A stretch of DNA of 64,000 nucleotides from JAKFEE01 sp036675815 (lineage in GTDB: Bacteria > Pseudomonadota > Alphaproteobacteria > Rhodospirillales > Magnetospirillaceae). Under the pieces are notes generated by a model, which had not been told where the DNA came from, made no database searches, and was given only the letters and a program-made list of their open reading frames with translations. The DNA lies in contig JAKFEE010000004.1 in assembly GCA_036675815.1 (NCBI GenBank), positions 1 through 64,000 on the forward strand, written 5' to 3'. Position numbers and translations under genes: made by a program. Positions 17,895 through 25,869 of this stretch are shown here, piece after piece (the first letter of the stretch is position 1; every line of letters begins with the position of its first letter).

Positions 17895-18980
17895 TTGCCC
17901 CTGCCTCCCGTGCCTCGCCTTGAAACGATTGTTCAGCGCCTTCCCGATATATTCCCTCCAGGCATCGAACACCGGAACTATGTCACCCGTGACATGGCGG
18001 CTCGGACCATATTCGTGATGTTCTACGCCGGGGCCATCGAGGGTGCGGATCGGTGGATCAGGCCGAGCCAAGTTACCGATATGACTGACGCCCAGGCGTC
18101 AATGACAGGAGACGATGAGAGGCTGGATTGGGTCCGGCGCTGCTTCTCAACCAAGAAGCCCAGGCCAGCGCAGGCGTGGTACGCCGCGAACAGCCGCGAG
18201 CCTATACGCGACGAGACTATTCGGACAGGGCTCATTCCAACGCGCGCTGTGATTGAGCGGCCGGGTGTTGCGACTACGTCGTCGCGTCCGAAGTACGCCT
18301 TGGAGGCAGGCTTCGCAAAGATCTTCAGCGAAGAATTGGCGGGTGAGGAGCTTCTGGACGCGATCGCCGCATGGCAGAAGACCCACCTCAACAAGGCTGC
18401 CCTTGCTCGGCTGGCCTTGATTAAAAAGGGGGTTGCAATCGCAGTTGATGCGGTTCCCGTAGTATTCCCGAATGGCGAGACTCGCAGCCTTTGTCCGGGT
18501 CCGTCGTCGGCAATTGCCAAGGCTGTCATCGAAGAATTTGCGCCACGTTTCCTCGCGACGCCAGCGGTCTTATGGCTGTCCGAATCCGGTAATAAGGTCG
18601 TAGCGCGCGATGAACACCTTGCCGACTCGATCGGGATCAGCATCAATGCCAGCAAGGCTCTTCCCGATATCATTCTGATCGACTTGGGGACAAATGAGAG
18701 CGGAAACGACATGCTCGTCGTTTTCTGTGAGGTGGTTGCGACAGACGGACCAATCAACAGGCAGCGGCAGGCGGCTTTGACATCGATAGCCGAAGAGGCT
18801 GGCCTCGATCGGAACCATCTTGCGTTCCTTACCGCCTTCGCTGACAGGGGGGGCGCGCCCTTCCGGAAGGCCTCGTCCGATATAGCGTGGAATAGCTTTG
18901 TCTGGTTTGCGTCCGAGCCAGGCAGCATCCTGCATTATCGCGGAGAGGTAACAACGAGTCTGTGGGCTCTCGCGAGATGA
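17895..18980 (+). CDS. BsuBI/PstI family type II restriction endonuclease
   Basis: Cleaves DNA lacking the partner methylation. The 361-residue product has a helical N-terminal recognition part and the conserved BsuBI/PstI C-terminal domain. The latter contains LCPGPSSAIAKAVIEEFAPR, VLWLSESGNKVVARDEHLA, the metal-site region LPDIILIDLG and FCEVVATDGPINRQRQ, then SEPGSILHY. These are the strongest family blocks. TTG at 17895 is the likely start, two bases after the methylase stop, so translation is probably coupled. The pair is complete and looks functional. Confidence 0.9.
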   Translation: MPLPPVPRLETIVQRLPDIFPPGIEHRNYVTRDMAARTIFVMFYAGAIEGADRWIRPSQVTDMTDAQASMTGDDERLDWVRRCFSTKKPRPAQAWYAANSREPIRDETIRTGLIPTRAVIERPGVATTSSRPKYALEAGFAKIFSEELAGEELLDAIAAWQKTHLNKAALARLALIKKGVAIAVDAVPVVFPNGETRSLCPGPSSAIAKAVIEEFAPRFLATPAVLWLSESGNKVVARDEHLADSIGISINASKALPDIILIDLGTNESGNDMLVVFCEVVATDGPINRQRQAALTSIAEEAGLDRNHLAFLTAFADRGGAPFRKASSDIAWNSFVWFASEPGSILHYRGEVTTSLWALAR

Positions 18981-19020
18981 TGACTTTCCATGTCAGACAG
19001 GTCATGGGCCTGACGGCATA

Positions 19021-19050
19021 ATAAAACAGCCCCACTAGCGTGGGGCTGTT
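19021..19050 (-). terminator. Terminator of glnA, shared with the RM operon
   Basis: AACAGCCCCA (19025-19034) and TGGGGCTGTT (19041-19050) pair perfectly over ten bases with a six-base loop. On the minus strand the stem runs into TTTTATTAT, giving a standard terminator for glnA 14 bases after its stop. In the plus direction the T-run is poor. Confidence 0.85.
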
Positions 19051-19063
19051 CCTCAAAAATAGT

Positions 19064-20482
19064 TCACACCGAGTAATACATCTGGAACTCGATCGGGTGC
19101 GGGGTGTGCTCGAACTTGTAGACCTCTTCCCATTTTAGCTCGAGATAGCTGTCGATGAACTCGTTGGTGAAGACGTCGCCCTTGAGCAGGAACTCGCGGT
19201 TCTTGTCGAGGCTGACCAGGGCCTCGCGCAACGAGCCGCACACCGTCGGCACGTTCTTCAGCTCCTCGGGCGGCAGGTCGTAGAGGTTCTTGTCCATCGG
19301 GTCGCCGGGATGGATCTTGTTCTGGATGCCGTCGAGGCCGGCCATCAGCATGGCGGCGAAGGCGAGATAGGGGTTGGCGCCGGGGTCGGGGAAACGCACC
19401 TCGACGCGCTTGGCCTTGGGGCTGGTGACATAGGGGATGCGGCACGACGCCGAGCGGTTGCGCGCCGAATAGGCCAAGAGCACCGGCGCCTCGAAGCCGG
19501 GGATCAGGCGCTTGTAGCTGTTGGTCAGCGGGTTGGTGAAGGCGTTGAGCGCCTTGGCGTGCTTGATGATGCCGCCGATATAGTACAGCGCCATCTCCGA
19601 CAGATCGGCATAGCCCGAGCCGGCGAACAGCGGCCGGCCTTCCTTCCAGATCGACTGGTGCACATGCATGCCCGAGCCGTTGTCGCCATAGATCGGCTTG
19701 GGCATGAAGGTCGCCGACTTGCCGTAGCTATGGGCGACGTTGTGGACGACGTATTTGTAGATCTGCATCCAGTCGGCGGCCTGGACCATGGTGCCGAACT
19801 TGCAGCCGAGCTCGGACTGCGACGGCGCCACCTCGTGGTGGTGCTTCTCGATGGGCAGGCCCATATCGCCCATCACCGTCAGCATCTCGGCGCGCATGTC
19901 GACCTGGGAATCGAGCGGCGGCACCGGGAAATAGCCGCCCTTGACGCCGGGGCGGTGGCCGGTGTTGCCCTCGGGGAAGCGCTTGTCGGTGACGTAGGGG
20001 CCCTCCTCGCTGTCGAGCTCGTAGAAGGCGGTGTTCATGGCGACCTTGTAGCGGACGTCGTCGAACACGAAGAACTCGGCCTCGGGGCCGAAGAAGGCGG
20101 TGTCGCCGAGGCCGGAGGCGTTGAGATGGGCCTCGGCGCGCTTGGCGATCGAGCGCGGGTCGCGGTCATAGAGCTGGCCGGTGGCCGGCTCGACGATGTC
20201 GCAGAACATGATGAGCTGGGCCTGGGCGGCGAACGGGTCCATGACCGCGCTGGCCAGGTCCGGCATGAGGATCATGTCGGACTGGTCGATGCTCTTCCAG
20301 CCGTGGATCGACGAGCCATCGAACATGATGCCCTCGGTCAGCAGGTCTTCGTCGACGGTGCTGACGTGCTGGGCGGTGTGCTGCCACTTGCCCTTGGGGT
20401 CGGTGAAGCGGAAATCGACGTATTTGACGTCGTTCTCCTTGATCATCTCCAGAACCTTCTGGACGTCTTGCTTGGCGGCCAT
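19064..20482 (-). CDS. glnA: Glutamine synthetase type I
   Basis: Makes glutamine from glutamate, ammonia and ATP; the dodecamer is the main ammonia-assimilating enzyme. The 472-residue product has the N-terminal beta-grasp with GIMFDGSSIHGWKSIDQSDM, FFGPEAEFFVFD and EKHHHEVAPSQSELG. It also carries the ATP-site KPIYGDNGSGMHVHQSIW and the adenylylation-site region NLYDLPPEE, so it is the GSI-beta form controlled by adenylylation. It lies downstream of glnB on the same strand. A piece of this gene is duplicated at 15856-16005. Confidence 0.97.
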   Translation of the reverse strand: MAAKQDVQKVLEMIKENDVKYVDFRFTDPKGKWQHTAQHVSTVDEDLLTEGIMFDGSSIHGWKSIDQSDMILMPDLASAVMDPFAAQAQLIMFCDIVEPATGQLYDRDPRSIAKRAEAHLNASGLGDTAFFGPEAEFFVFDDVRYKVAMNTAFYELDSEEGPYVTDKRFPEGNTGHRPGVKGGYFPVPPLDSQVDMRAEMLTVMGDMGLPIEKHHHEVAPSQSELGCKFGTMVQAADWMQIYKYVVHNVAHSYGKSATFMPKPIYGDNGSGMHVHQSIWKEGRPLFAGSGYADLSEMALYYIGGIIKHAKALNAFTNPLTNSYKRLIPGFEAPVLLAYSARNRSASCRIPYVTSPKAKRVEVRFPDPGANPYLAFAAMLMAGLDGIQNKIHPGDPMDKNLYDLPPEELKNVPTVCGSLREALVSLDKNREFLLKGDVFTNEFIDSYLELKWEEVYKFEHTPHPIEFQMYYSV

Positions 20483-20520
20483 GTGAAAAGCTTCCCCGGT
20501 TGAGAATTGGTCGGTGTGGC

Positions 20521-20545
20521 GCCGCCGGGGCCAGGCCCCGGCGGC
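20521..20545 (-). promoter_or_regulatory. GC hairpin in the glnB-glnA spacer
   Basis: GCCGCCGGGGCC is followed almost at once by GGCCCCGGCGGC, giving a very stable stem. It lies just after the glnB stop and before glnA, with no T-run. Such intercistronic hairpins often protect the upstream message or set the glnB:glnA ratio; that role is an inference. Confidence 0.5.
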
Positions 20546-20554
20546 CGATGGGTG

Positions 20555-20893
20555 TCAGATGGCGTCGGTGCCGCGCTCGCCGGTGCGGATGCGGACGGCT
20601 TCCTCGACGTGGGTGATGAAGATCTTGCCATCGCCGATGCGGCCGGTATGGGCCGCCTGCTGGATCGCTTCGACGGCGCGCTCGACCAGGGCGTCGTCGA
20701 GGACGACCTCGATCTTCACCTTGGGCAGGAAGTCGACCACGTATTCGGCGCCGCGGTACAGCTCGGTATGGCCTTTCTGGCGGCCGAAACCCTTGGCCTC
20801 GGTCACGGTGATGCCCTGCAACCCAACCTCGTGAAGGGCCTCCTTCACCTCGTCGAGCTTGAAGGGCTTGATGATCGCTTCGATCTTTTTCAT
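20555..20893 (-). CDS. glnB: Nitrogen regulatory protein P-II
   Basis: The PII trimer senses 2-oxoglutarate, ATP/ADP and, through uridylylation, glutamine, and tunes GS adenylylation. The 112-residue product starts MKKIEAIIKPFKLDEVKEAL. Its T-loop RQKGHTELYRGAEYVVDF contains the uridylylation Tyr51, and the C-terminal signature GKIFITHVEEAVRIRTGE is intact. It is the first gene of a glnB-glnA operon. The ATG at 20893 was chosen by family alignment; an upstream start at 20923 would add ten residues. Confidence 0.97.
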   Translation of the reverse strand: MKKIEAIIKPFKLDEVKEALHEVGLQGITVTEAKGFGRQKGHTELYRGAEYVVDFLPKVKIEVVLDDALVERAVEAIQQAAHTGRIGDGKIFITHVEEAVRIRTGERGTDAI

Positions 20894-21128
20894 GGACCCC
20901 AGCGCTGGTTGGTCGCGAAACAACGGCGTTCCGCCTTGGCGTCTACCCCCTTAGCACGAGGCGTGCCAACCCGGCGATGGCGCAAATGGCTGGCGGCGGC
21001 CGCGCACCATCGGCGGCCTCGCCCACGGTTTGGGCAGGTGCCGCCTAAAAAATGGGCGGCGGCCACGCTTTGGCAAGCGCGCCAATCTGTGTAGGATGGC
21101 GCCCGCCATTGAGGGAGCGGGCCGCGGC

Positions 21129-22286
21129 ATGACTTCGGGCAACAGGCTTTTCGCCGGCATGCCGGTGACCATCTTCGAGACGATGTCGCGGCTGGCGGCC
21201 GAACACGGCGCCATCAATCTCGGCCAGGGCTTCCCCGAGGCGATGGAGCCGGACTTCGTGCTGCGCGCCGCCGCGCAGGCCATCGCCACCGGCTCGCACC
21301 AGTATCCGCCGATGATGGGCCTTGCCGATCTGCGCCAGGCCGTGGCCGAGCACAACCGCCGCTTCCATGGCCTCGACGTCGACTGGCAAAACGAGGTGAT
21401 GGTCACATCGGGCGCCACCGAGGCCCTGGCCGACAGCCTGTTCGGCCTCATCGAGCCCGGCGACGAGGTGGTGCTGATCGAGCCGCTCTATGATTCCTAT
21501 CTGCCGATCGTGCGGCTGGCCGGCGGCATCCCCAAGCTGGTGCGCATCGCGCCGCCGCAGTGGGAACTGCCGCGCGACGCCCTGCGCGCCGCCTTCTCGG
21601 CCAAGACCAAGCTGATCCTGCTCAACTCGCCGGCCAATCCGGCGGGCAAGGTCTACACCCGCGACGAACTCGCCTTCATCGCCGGCCTGCTCGGGGAGTT
21701 CGACGCGCTGGCGGTGTGCGACGAGGTCTACGAGCACATCACCTTCGACGGCCGTCCGCACGTGCCGCTGATGACCCTGCCGGGGATGCGCGAGCGCTGC
21801 GTGCGCATCGGCTCGGCCGGCAAGACCTTTTCGGTGACCGGGTGGAAGGTCGGCTATGTCACGGCGTCGCCGCGGCTGCTGCAGCCGATCGCCAAGGCCC
21901 ATCAGTTCCTCACCTTCACCACGCCGCCGCACCTGCAGGCGGCGGTGGCGCTCGGCCTGCGCCAGCCCGATGCCTATTTCGGCGGCCTGGCCGCCGACCT
22001 GCAGGGGCGGCGCGACCGCCTGGCCGCCGGTCTCGGCCGCATCGGCTTCGGCGTCGTCGACTGCGGCGGCACCTATTTCGTCATCGCCGACATCCGGCCG
22101 CTGGGATTTACCGGCAGCGACGTCGAGTTCTGCCGCATGATCACCACCCAGGCCGGCGTCGCCGCCGTGCCGGTCAGCGCTTTTTATCAGGACGGCGACG
22201 TCGACCGCTTCGTCCGTTTCTGCTTCGCCAAGCGCCCGGAATCCCTGGACGAGGCCCTGTCACGCCTCGCCCGGCATTTCGGCTGA
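21129..22286 (+). CDS. Class I PLP-dependent aminotransferase
   Basis: Transaminase of the methionine/kynurenine aminotransferase (YbdL-like) branch. The 385-residue product has GAINLGQGFPEAMEPDFV and SHQYPPMMGLADLRQAVAEH. The PLP-site asparagine is in NSPANPAGKVYTRDEL, the tyrosine/Asp in VCDEVYEHITF and the Schiff-base lysine in GSAGKTFSVTGWKVGY. It is divergent from glnB. The substrate (methionine, glutamine or aromatic amino acids) cannot be told. The start at ATG 21129 gives the family's normal length. Confidence 0.92.
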   Translation: MTSGNRLFAGMPVTIFETMSRLAAEHGAINLGQGFPEAMEPDFVLRAAAQAIATGSHQYPPMMGLADLRQAVAEHNRRFHGLDVDWQNEVMVTSGATEALADSLFGLIEPGDEVVLIEPLYDSYLPIVRLAGGIPKLVRIAPPQWELPRDALRAAFSAKTKLILLNSPANPAGKVYTRDELAFIAGLLGEFDALAVCDEVYEHITFDGRPHVPLMTLPGMRERCVRIGSAGKTFSVTGWKVGYVTASPRLLQPIAKAHQFLTFTTPPHLQAAVALGLRQPDAYFGGLAADLQGRRDRLAAGLGRIGFGVVDCGGTYFVIADIRPLGFTGSDVEFCRMITTQAGVAAVPVSAFYQDGDVDRFVRFCFAKRPESLDEALSRLARHFG

Positions 22287-22329
22287 GCGGTCGGTGGGCG
22301 GGCCTTCGATGATGGCTCCATTGCAACGC

Positions 22330-22359
22330 TTGACGAGCAGGGGGTTGGGGCGCTACATA
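22330..22359 (+). promoter_or_regulatory. Promoter of tRNA-His
   Basis: TTGACG at 22330-22335 and TACATA at 22354-22359 are 18 bases apart. Transcription would start only a few bases before the tRNA at 22374. Confidence 0.6.
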
Positions 22360-22373
22360 AGCGCCCTCCGGCG

Positions 22374-22450
22374 GCGGGCGTAGCTCAGTTGGTTAGAGCG
22401 CCAGGTTGTGGTCCTGGATGTCGTCGGTTCGAATCCGATCGCTCGCCCCA
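22374..22450 (+). tRNA. tRNA-His (anticodon GTG)
   Basis: The cloverleaf is complete. The acceptor GCGGGCG pairs with CGCTCGC (one G-U), the D arm is TAGCTCAGTTGGTTAGAGC, and the anticodon loop TTGTGGT sits on a CCAGG/CCTGG stem. The T arm contains GGTTCGAATCC and CCA is encoded. The base before the acceptor is G (22373), opposite a C discriminator, as expected for the G-1:C73 identity pair of tRNA-His. Confidence 0.97.
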
Positions 22451-22482
22451 CCTTCCTCTTCTTACACTCCTTCATCTAAGGA

Positions 22483-22536
22483 GGAGCACGGGCCTCCAGG
22501 TCCGCACGCCGATGCGGAGCTGGAACTCCGCGCTCC
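22483..22536. repeat. GGAGC-type inverted repeat (diverged copy), 3' of brnA
   Basis: GGAGCACGGGCCTCCAGGTC and GAGCTGGAACTCCGCGCTCC are diverged versions of the arms of the palindrome at 35523-35577. It is located between tRNA-His and the end of brnA, where it could act as a terminator for the brn genes. Confidence 0.7.
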
Positions 22537-22544
22537 GATCAGCC

Positions 22545-22811
22545 TTACAGCCCTGCCGCCTTCCGCAGCGCCTCGTTGATGCGCGTCTGCCAGCCCGGCC
22601 CCGACTTGCGGAAATGCTCCAGCACGTCGGCGTCGAGGCGGAGGTTGACCGCCCTCGTGGGACTGGCGGACTTCGGCCTGCCGCCCTGCCTGACCAGCTT
22701 CGTGCCTTCGTGCAGGTCGGCGCCCGCGAACCATTCGGCATCGAGCCGCGGGGCGTCGTCGGGGTCCGTCCAGTCAGCGGTGAGCTTCGTATTGGGCTTC
22801 TTCGTCGGCAT
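22545..22811 (-). CDS. brnA: BrnA family antitoxin
   Basis: BrnA is the ribbon-helix-helix-type antitoxin and autorepressor of BrnT ribonuclease toxins. The 88-residue product has the typical WTDPDDAPRLDAEWFAGADL, then KLVRQGGRPKSASPTRAVNL, RLDADVLEHFRKSGPGWQTR and INEALRKAAGL. It is full length and intact. The upstream brnT overlaps its start but is frameshifted, so this antitoxin appears to be an orphan. Confidence 0.88.
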   Translation of the reverse strand: MPTKKPNTKLTADWTDPDDAPRLDAEWFAGADLHEGTKLVRQGGRPKSASPTRAVNLRLDADVLEHFRKSGPGWQTRINEALRKAAGL

Positions 22812-23056
22812 GACCGTACCTCATCGAAATGATGCGCCGGCTTTCGCCGCGCGGCGTCCAGACCAGACCACGAATCGCCCCTCCAGTCGGCCGGCGCTGA
22901 TGAAGCGCGGCTCGCCGTAGTCTTCCGCACGTCGGGGCGGGTGAAATGGCGACCGGCGAACACTTTGGCGGCATCGGCAAAATCCAAGCCGCGATGCGCG
23001 AGGGTTTCAGCCCGCTTGGCGTTGTCCCAGGTGATGCGCGGTGGCGTGCTCATGGA
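22774..23056 (-). pseudogene. brnT: BrnT family toxin, two single-base deletions
   Basis: The first frame gives MSTPPRITWDNAKRAETLAH, GLDFADAAKVFAGRHFTRPD. The next part (DYGEPRFISAGRLEGRFVV) is in a second frame and the end (WTPRGESRRIISMRYGHADE) in a third. All are BrnT family sequence in the right order. Restoring one G (CGG to CGGG near DVR) and one C (in GTGGTC) would rebuild a toxin of about 95 residues overlapping brnA. As given it cannot make active toxin. Both changes shorten small homopolymers, so sequencing error is possible. Confidence 0.8.
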
Positions 23057-23429
23057 GAAAACTGTATCCATAAGAAAACGCGATCGAGATTTTGTAGCTA
23101 CATGCCGTCCCTGCGCCATGAGGCCGTTGCCGGCGCGCGCATAACCCTTTGCACCGCCATCCCCCACTAAATCGTGTTAGGCCTCACCTAAGCGGGCTAT
23201 GGCGCAAATTCGTGATGCGTCTAAGCCATGGTGGTAGGGACACGACGCCCGTCCGGGTGAGCCTACCGAAAATGAACGCGCATGGTACCTCCTACAGAAG
23301 GTGGGATCGTGGCGCTCAATCGGATAAAAATCCTCTTAAGTTGGCGCCGAGGAAGAAACGCGTCGTGCGTTTTCTCCAAACAGCAAATCATTTGGCCGTT
23401 TGGCCGGTCTGACGTGATGGGGGCTGCCT
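23057..23429. other. Spacer upstream of a LuxR-type regulator
   Basis: This 373-base stretch has no convincing gene. It should hold the brnTA promoter on the minus strand and the promoter of the regulator at 23430. GGTAGG and CCTACC at about 23231-23268 could form a long-loop stem. No clear sigma-70 boxes were found. It is less GC-rich than its surroundings. Confidence 0.5.
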
Positions 23430-24140
23430 ATGGAAAATGTCGAGATACTGCTTATTGATGCCAATAAGTTGTTCCGCGAAGGGCTTAAGCGCCTTCTCGA
23501 GACCTCGTCTTTTGTCATTACTTCGGAGGCGGATACCCTGCAGGAAGGCATCGTCCGCATGGAAAGCGGCGGTGGCGCCAAGGTGGCGCTGGTCGAATTC
23601 GATGCGGGCAGCGACGACGTCTCCTTGCTCCACCAGATGCGCGAGAAGTTTCCCGAGCTGAAATTGGTGGTGCTGGCGGCGACGACGCGCAACATCCACC
23701 ACCTGGCCCGCTGCTTCGAGGCCGGCGCCGACGCCTATCTGCTCAAGAACATTTCGCCCGACGCGCTGAAGCAGTCGCTGAAGCTGGTGCTGCTCGGCGA
23801 AAAGGTGTTCCCGACGCGGCTGGCGGCGCTGCTGGTCAGCGGCCAGGTCGACACCCAGAAGCCGGCCACCGCCTCGGCCGACCTCGAGGGCCTGTCGGAG
23901 CGCGAGGTGCAGATCCTGCGCTGCCTGCTCAACGGCCATCCCAACAAGGTCATCGCCAAGAAGCTCAGCATCACCGAGGCGACGGTGAAGGTGCACTTGA
24001 AGGGCGTGCTCAAGAAGATCAATGCCGCCAACCGCACCCAGGCGGCGATCTGGGCGCTCAACAACGGCCTGTCCAGCGAAAACATCCCGGTGCGGCCCCG
24101 ACGGGCGCAAGGGCAGGTCGAGGCGGGTACGGCGGTCTAG
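23430..24140 (+). CDS. LuxR/NarL-family regulator with a degenerate receiver
   Basis: The 236-residue product has an N-terminal receiver-like domain (1-120: ILLIDANKLFREGLKRLL, VALVEFDAG, LVVLAATTR, GADAYLLKN). A LuxR helix-turn-helix follows (about 150-210: LSEREVQILRCLLNG, NKVIAKKLSITEATVKVHLK). At the usual phospho-aspartate position the alignment places Glu (ALVEF), with Thr and Lys kept, so it may be phosphorylation-independent. It converges with a second LuxR-type gene. No histidine kinase is adjacent. Target genes are unknown. Confidence 0.82.
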   Translation: MENVEILLIDANKLFREGLKRLLETSSFVITSEADTLQEGIVRMESGGGAKVALVEFDAGSDDVSLLHQMREKFPELKLVVLAATTRNIHHLARCFEAGADAYLLKNISPDALKQSLKLVLLGEKVFPTRLAALLVSGQVDTQKPATASADLEGLSEREVQILRCLLNGHPNKVIAKKLSITEATVKVHLKGVLKKINAANRTQAAIWALNNGLSSENIPVRPRRAQGQVEAGTAV

Positions 24141-24156
24141 CTGAGCGGCGCCGCGA

Positions 24157-24191
24157 GAGGGCGCCGCCGGCACCGAGCCGGCGGCGCCCTC
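24157..24191. terminator. Bidirectional terminator-like hairpin between convergent regulators
   Basis: GAGGGCGCCGCCGGC and GCCGGCGGCGCCCTC pair perfectly over 15 bases with a short loop. It lies between the convergent genes at 23430-24140 and 24209-24958. T-runs are weak on both sides. Confidence 0.65.
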
Positions 24192-24208
24192 ATCCTGTCG
24201 GCGGGCCG

Positions 24209-24958
24209 TCAATGCCGCGTCGGCGGCTGGCGATCCTCTTCCATCTCTTCGACGATGGGCTGCCCGGCCTCCACCTGCTCCTGCGCGCGTCGCACGATGA
24301 GCGAGCGGATCAATTCGTTCTGGCGGGCGGCGAACACCGCGGCTTCGGTGCGGTTCTGGAATTTCAACGCCTTCAGGATGGCCCGCACCTTGGTCTTCAC
24401 GTTGGCCTCGGTGAGGCCGAGGCTGCGGGCGATGGCGCGGTTGGTCTTGGCCAGCCGCACCTGATCGAGGATCGACAGTTCGAGCGGCGACAGCCGGGCG
24501 ATCGAATCGCAGCGCAGGCGGTCGGTGACGATGTCCATGACCGCGGCCGAGGGCAGAATCGAATAGCCCGATTCCGATAATTTCAGGATGTCCTGCAGCC
24601 GGTTCATCGTCGCATCCAGGAAGATGACGCCCTCGGCGAATTCCAGATAGGGGACGGCGTCGAGGAACTCCTGGGAACGGATGAGCAGGACGATGCGGTT
24701 GCGATGGCAGAAGTCGCTCAGCACGTCCATGTGATAACGGGCAAGATTGCGGATGACGTGGAACGAGATGATGGTGGTGCCGGCATGGACGCGCTCGGGG
24801 TCGTCGATCAGCACCGCCGGGTCGTCATAGACCACTACGCGCTGGCGCTCACTCTCGGCAAAATGCGCGACGATGTCCTCGGCCATGCGGCCATCTTCGA
24901 CGGCGACGGCGATCGCATCCTGCAGGCGCGTGGGGTCTGCCGAGCTTGGCTGCGTCAT
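24209..24958 (-). CDS. LuxR-family transcriptional regulator
   Basis: A 249-residue protein with a C-terminal LuxR helix-turn-helix (LSPLELSILDQVRLAKTNRA, IARSLGLTEANVKTKVRAI, about 155-215). The N-terminal domain (20-140) is receiver-like in layout but lacks the acidic triad and phospho-Asp, so it is a pseudo-receiver or an unknown sensor. It ends with an acidic tail. Both LuxR genes share the pattern near the end (VRRAQEQVEAGQP here, RRAQGQVEAGTAV in the other), which suggests distant paralogs. The start at 24958 follows GGGGAAGAGG. Confidence 0.78.
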   Translation of the reverse strand: MTQPSSADPTRLQDAIAVAVEDGRMAEDIVAHFAESERQRVVVYDDPAVLIDDPERVHAGTTIISFHVIRNLARYHMDVLSDFCHRNRIVLLIRSQEFLDAVPYLEFAEGVIFLDATMNRLQDILKLSESGYSILPSAAVMDIVTDRLRCDSIARLSPLELSILDQVRLAKTNRAIARSLGLTEANVKTKVRAILKALKFQNRTEAAVFAARQNELIRSLIVRRAQEQVEAGQPIVEEMEEDRQPPTRH

Positions 24959-25479
24959 CCTCTTCCCCTGACTGGTCCATCGCCGGTGGCGCAGCGTTGG
25001 GGCGCATGCCGCGTGCCGCGACCGCAGGCGGCAGCCGCGCCGGCCGCCGCGCAGGCGGCAGCCACGCCGGTCGCCGGCACCGGGCCGCCGCCCCGAACAA
25101 AGATCGGTGAGGTGGTCGGATGGGCGTGGTTCCGATGGGGCCGTCGACGCGCCGGCATGTCGCCCTCCTGATGCGGAGTCCCGCACTTATTCTTGGGCAT
25201 TCAGCGTACCGGACGAAAGAACGCTATCGGAAGAAAATATGGATGAAATGCATATCCGAATTAGCGTAAGACCTCGAGGCGGACGGAGGTATCCCCAAGG
25301 AACGACGGCGCATTCGACGGGGTGATCGCCGCTATATCGTGCGGTTTTTGCCCGGTGCTGATTGCTGGTTACGCTTGCGTCACCTCGTTCGGGTGCAATT
25401 CTTCTCCAGCAAATACTGCGCATGGATAGGAGCGAGCTTCCTTGTAATCATATCCGATACAGTTGGCGCGGGCATGGCG
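24959..25479. other. 521-base spacer without a recognised gene
   Basis: The left part (about 25020-25080) is a GC-rich imperfect tandem repeat of GCAGGCGGCAGCCRCGCCGG. The right part is AT-richer and probably carries the promoter of the minus-strand LuxR gene. Open frames here lack family character. Confidence 0.5.
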
Positions 25480-25731
25480 CTACCAGATGATTTGGCTGTA
25501 TCCTTCCTCGCGCCCGCACATGTCGCGAAAGAGCTGGCGGGCCGGGGTTTCGTCGCCCCAGCCGTCGCCGACCACGACGGCCATGCCCGCGGGGCTGTCG
25601 AGGGCGCCGTTGCGCTGGCGACAATGCAGGGAATACACGTGCCCGGCGCGCGCCTCGATCACCGCATAGCGGCCTTCGCCGTCGCTGATCAACCGGTAGG
25701 GTTTTTCCTCTTCGATGATGTGAATGCTCAT
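25480..25731 (-). CDS. Small hypothetical protein (83 aa)
   Basis: The product starts MSIHIIEEEKPYRLISDGEG, continues RYAVIEARAGHVYSLHCRQR and ends EEGYSQIIW. Composition is that of a normal globular protein, unlike the Arg-rich shadow frames nearby. It might form a small beta-rich fold. No motif or signal peptide is seen. It is divergent from the thioesterase gene. I do not recognise it. Confidence 0.55.
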   Translation of the reverse strand: MSIHIIEEEKPYRLISDGEGRYAVIEARAGHVYSLHCRQRNGALDSPAGMAVVVGDGWGDETPARQLFRDMCGREEGYSQIIW

Positions 25732-25869
25732 GGGTTTCACCCGGTTCTGGGTCATAACCTGATGTGGTGCGGGGCTCCGGCCTGCCAAGGCCTCGCCGGC
25801 GCCATTTTCGCCGGCGTTGCCAAACCGGGCGGCGCGTGCCATCACAATCGCCGACCACGAGGAGGGCCG

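Noticed and set aside
25020..25080. GC-rich repeated GCAGGCGGCAGCC units as a possible CRISPR or satellite
   Set aside because: Only two imperfect units without spacers. No CRISPR array or cas gene was seen anywhere in the window.
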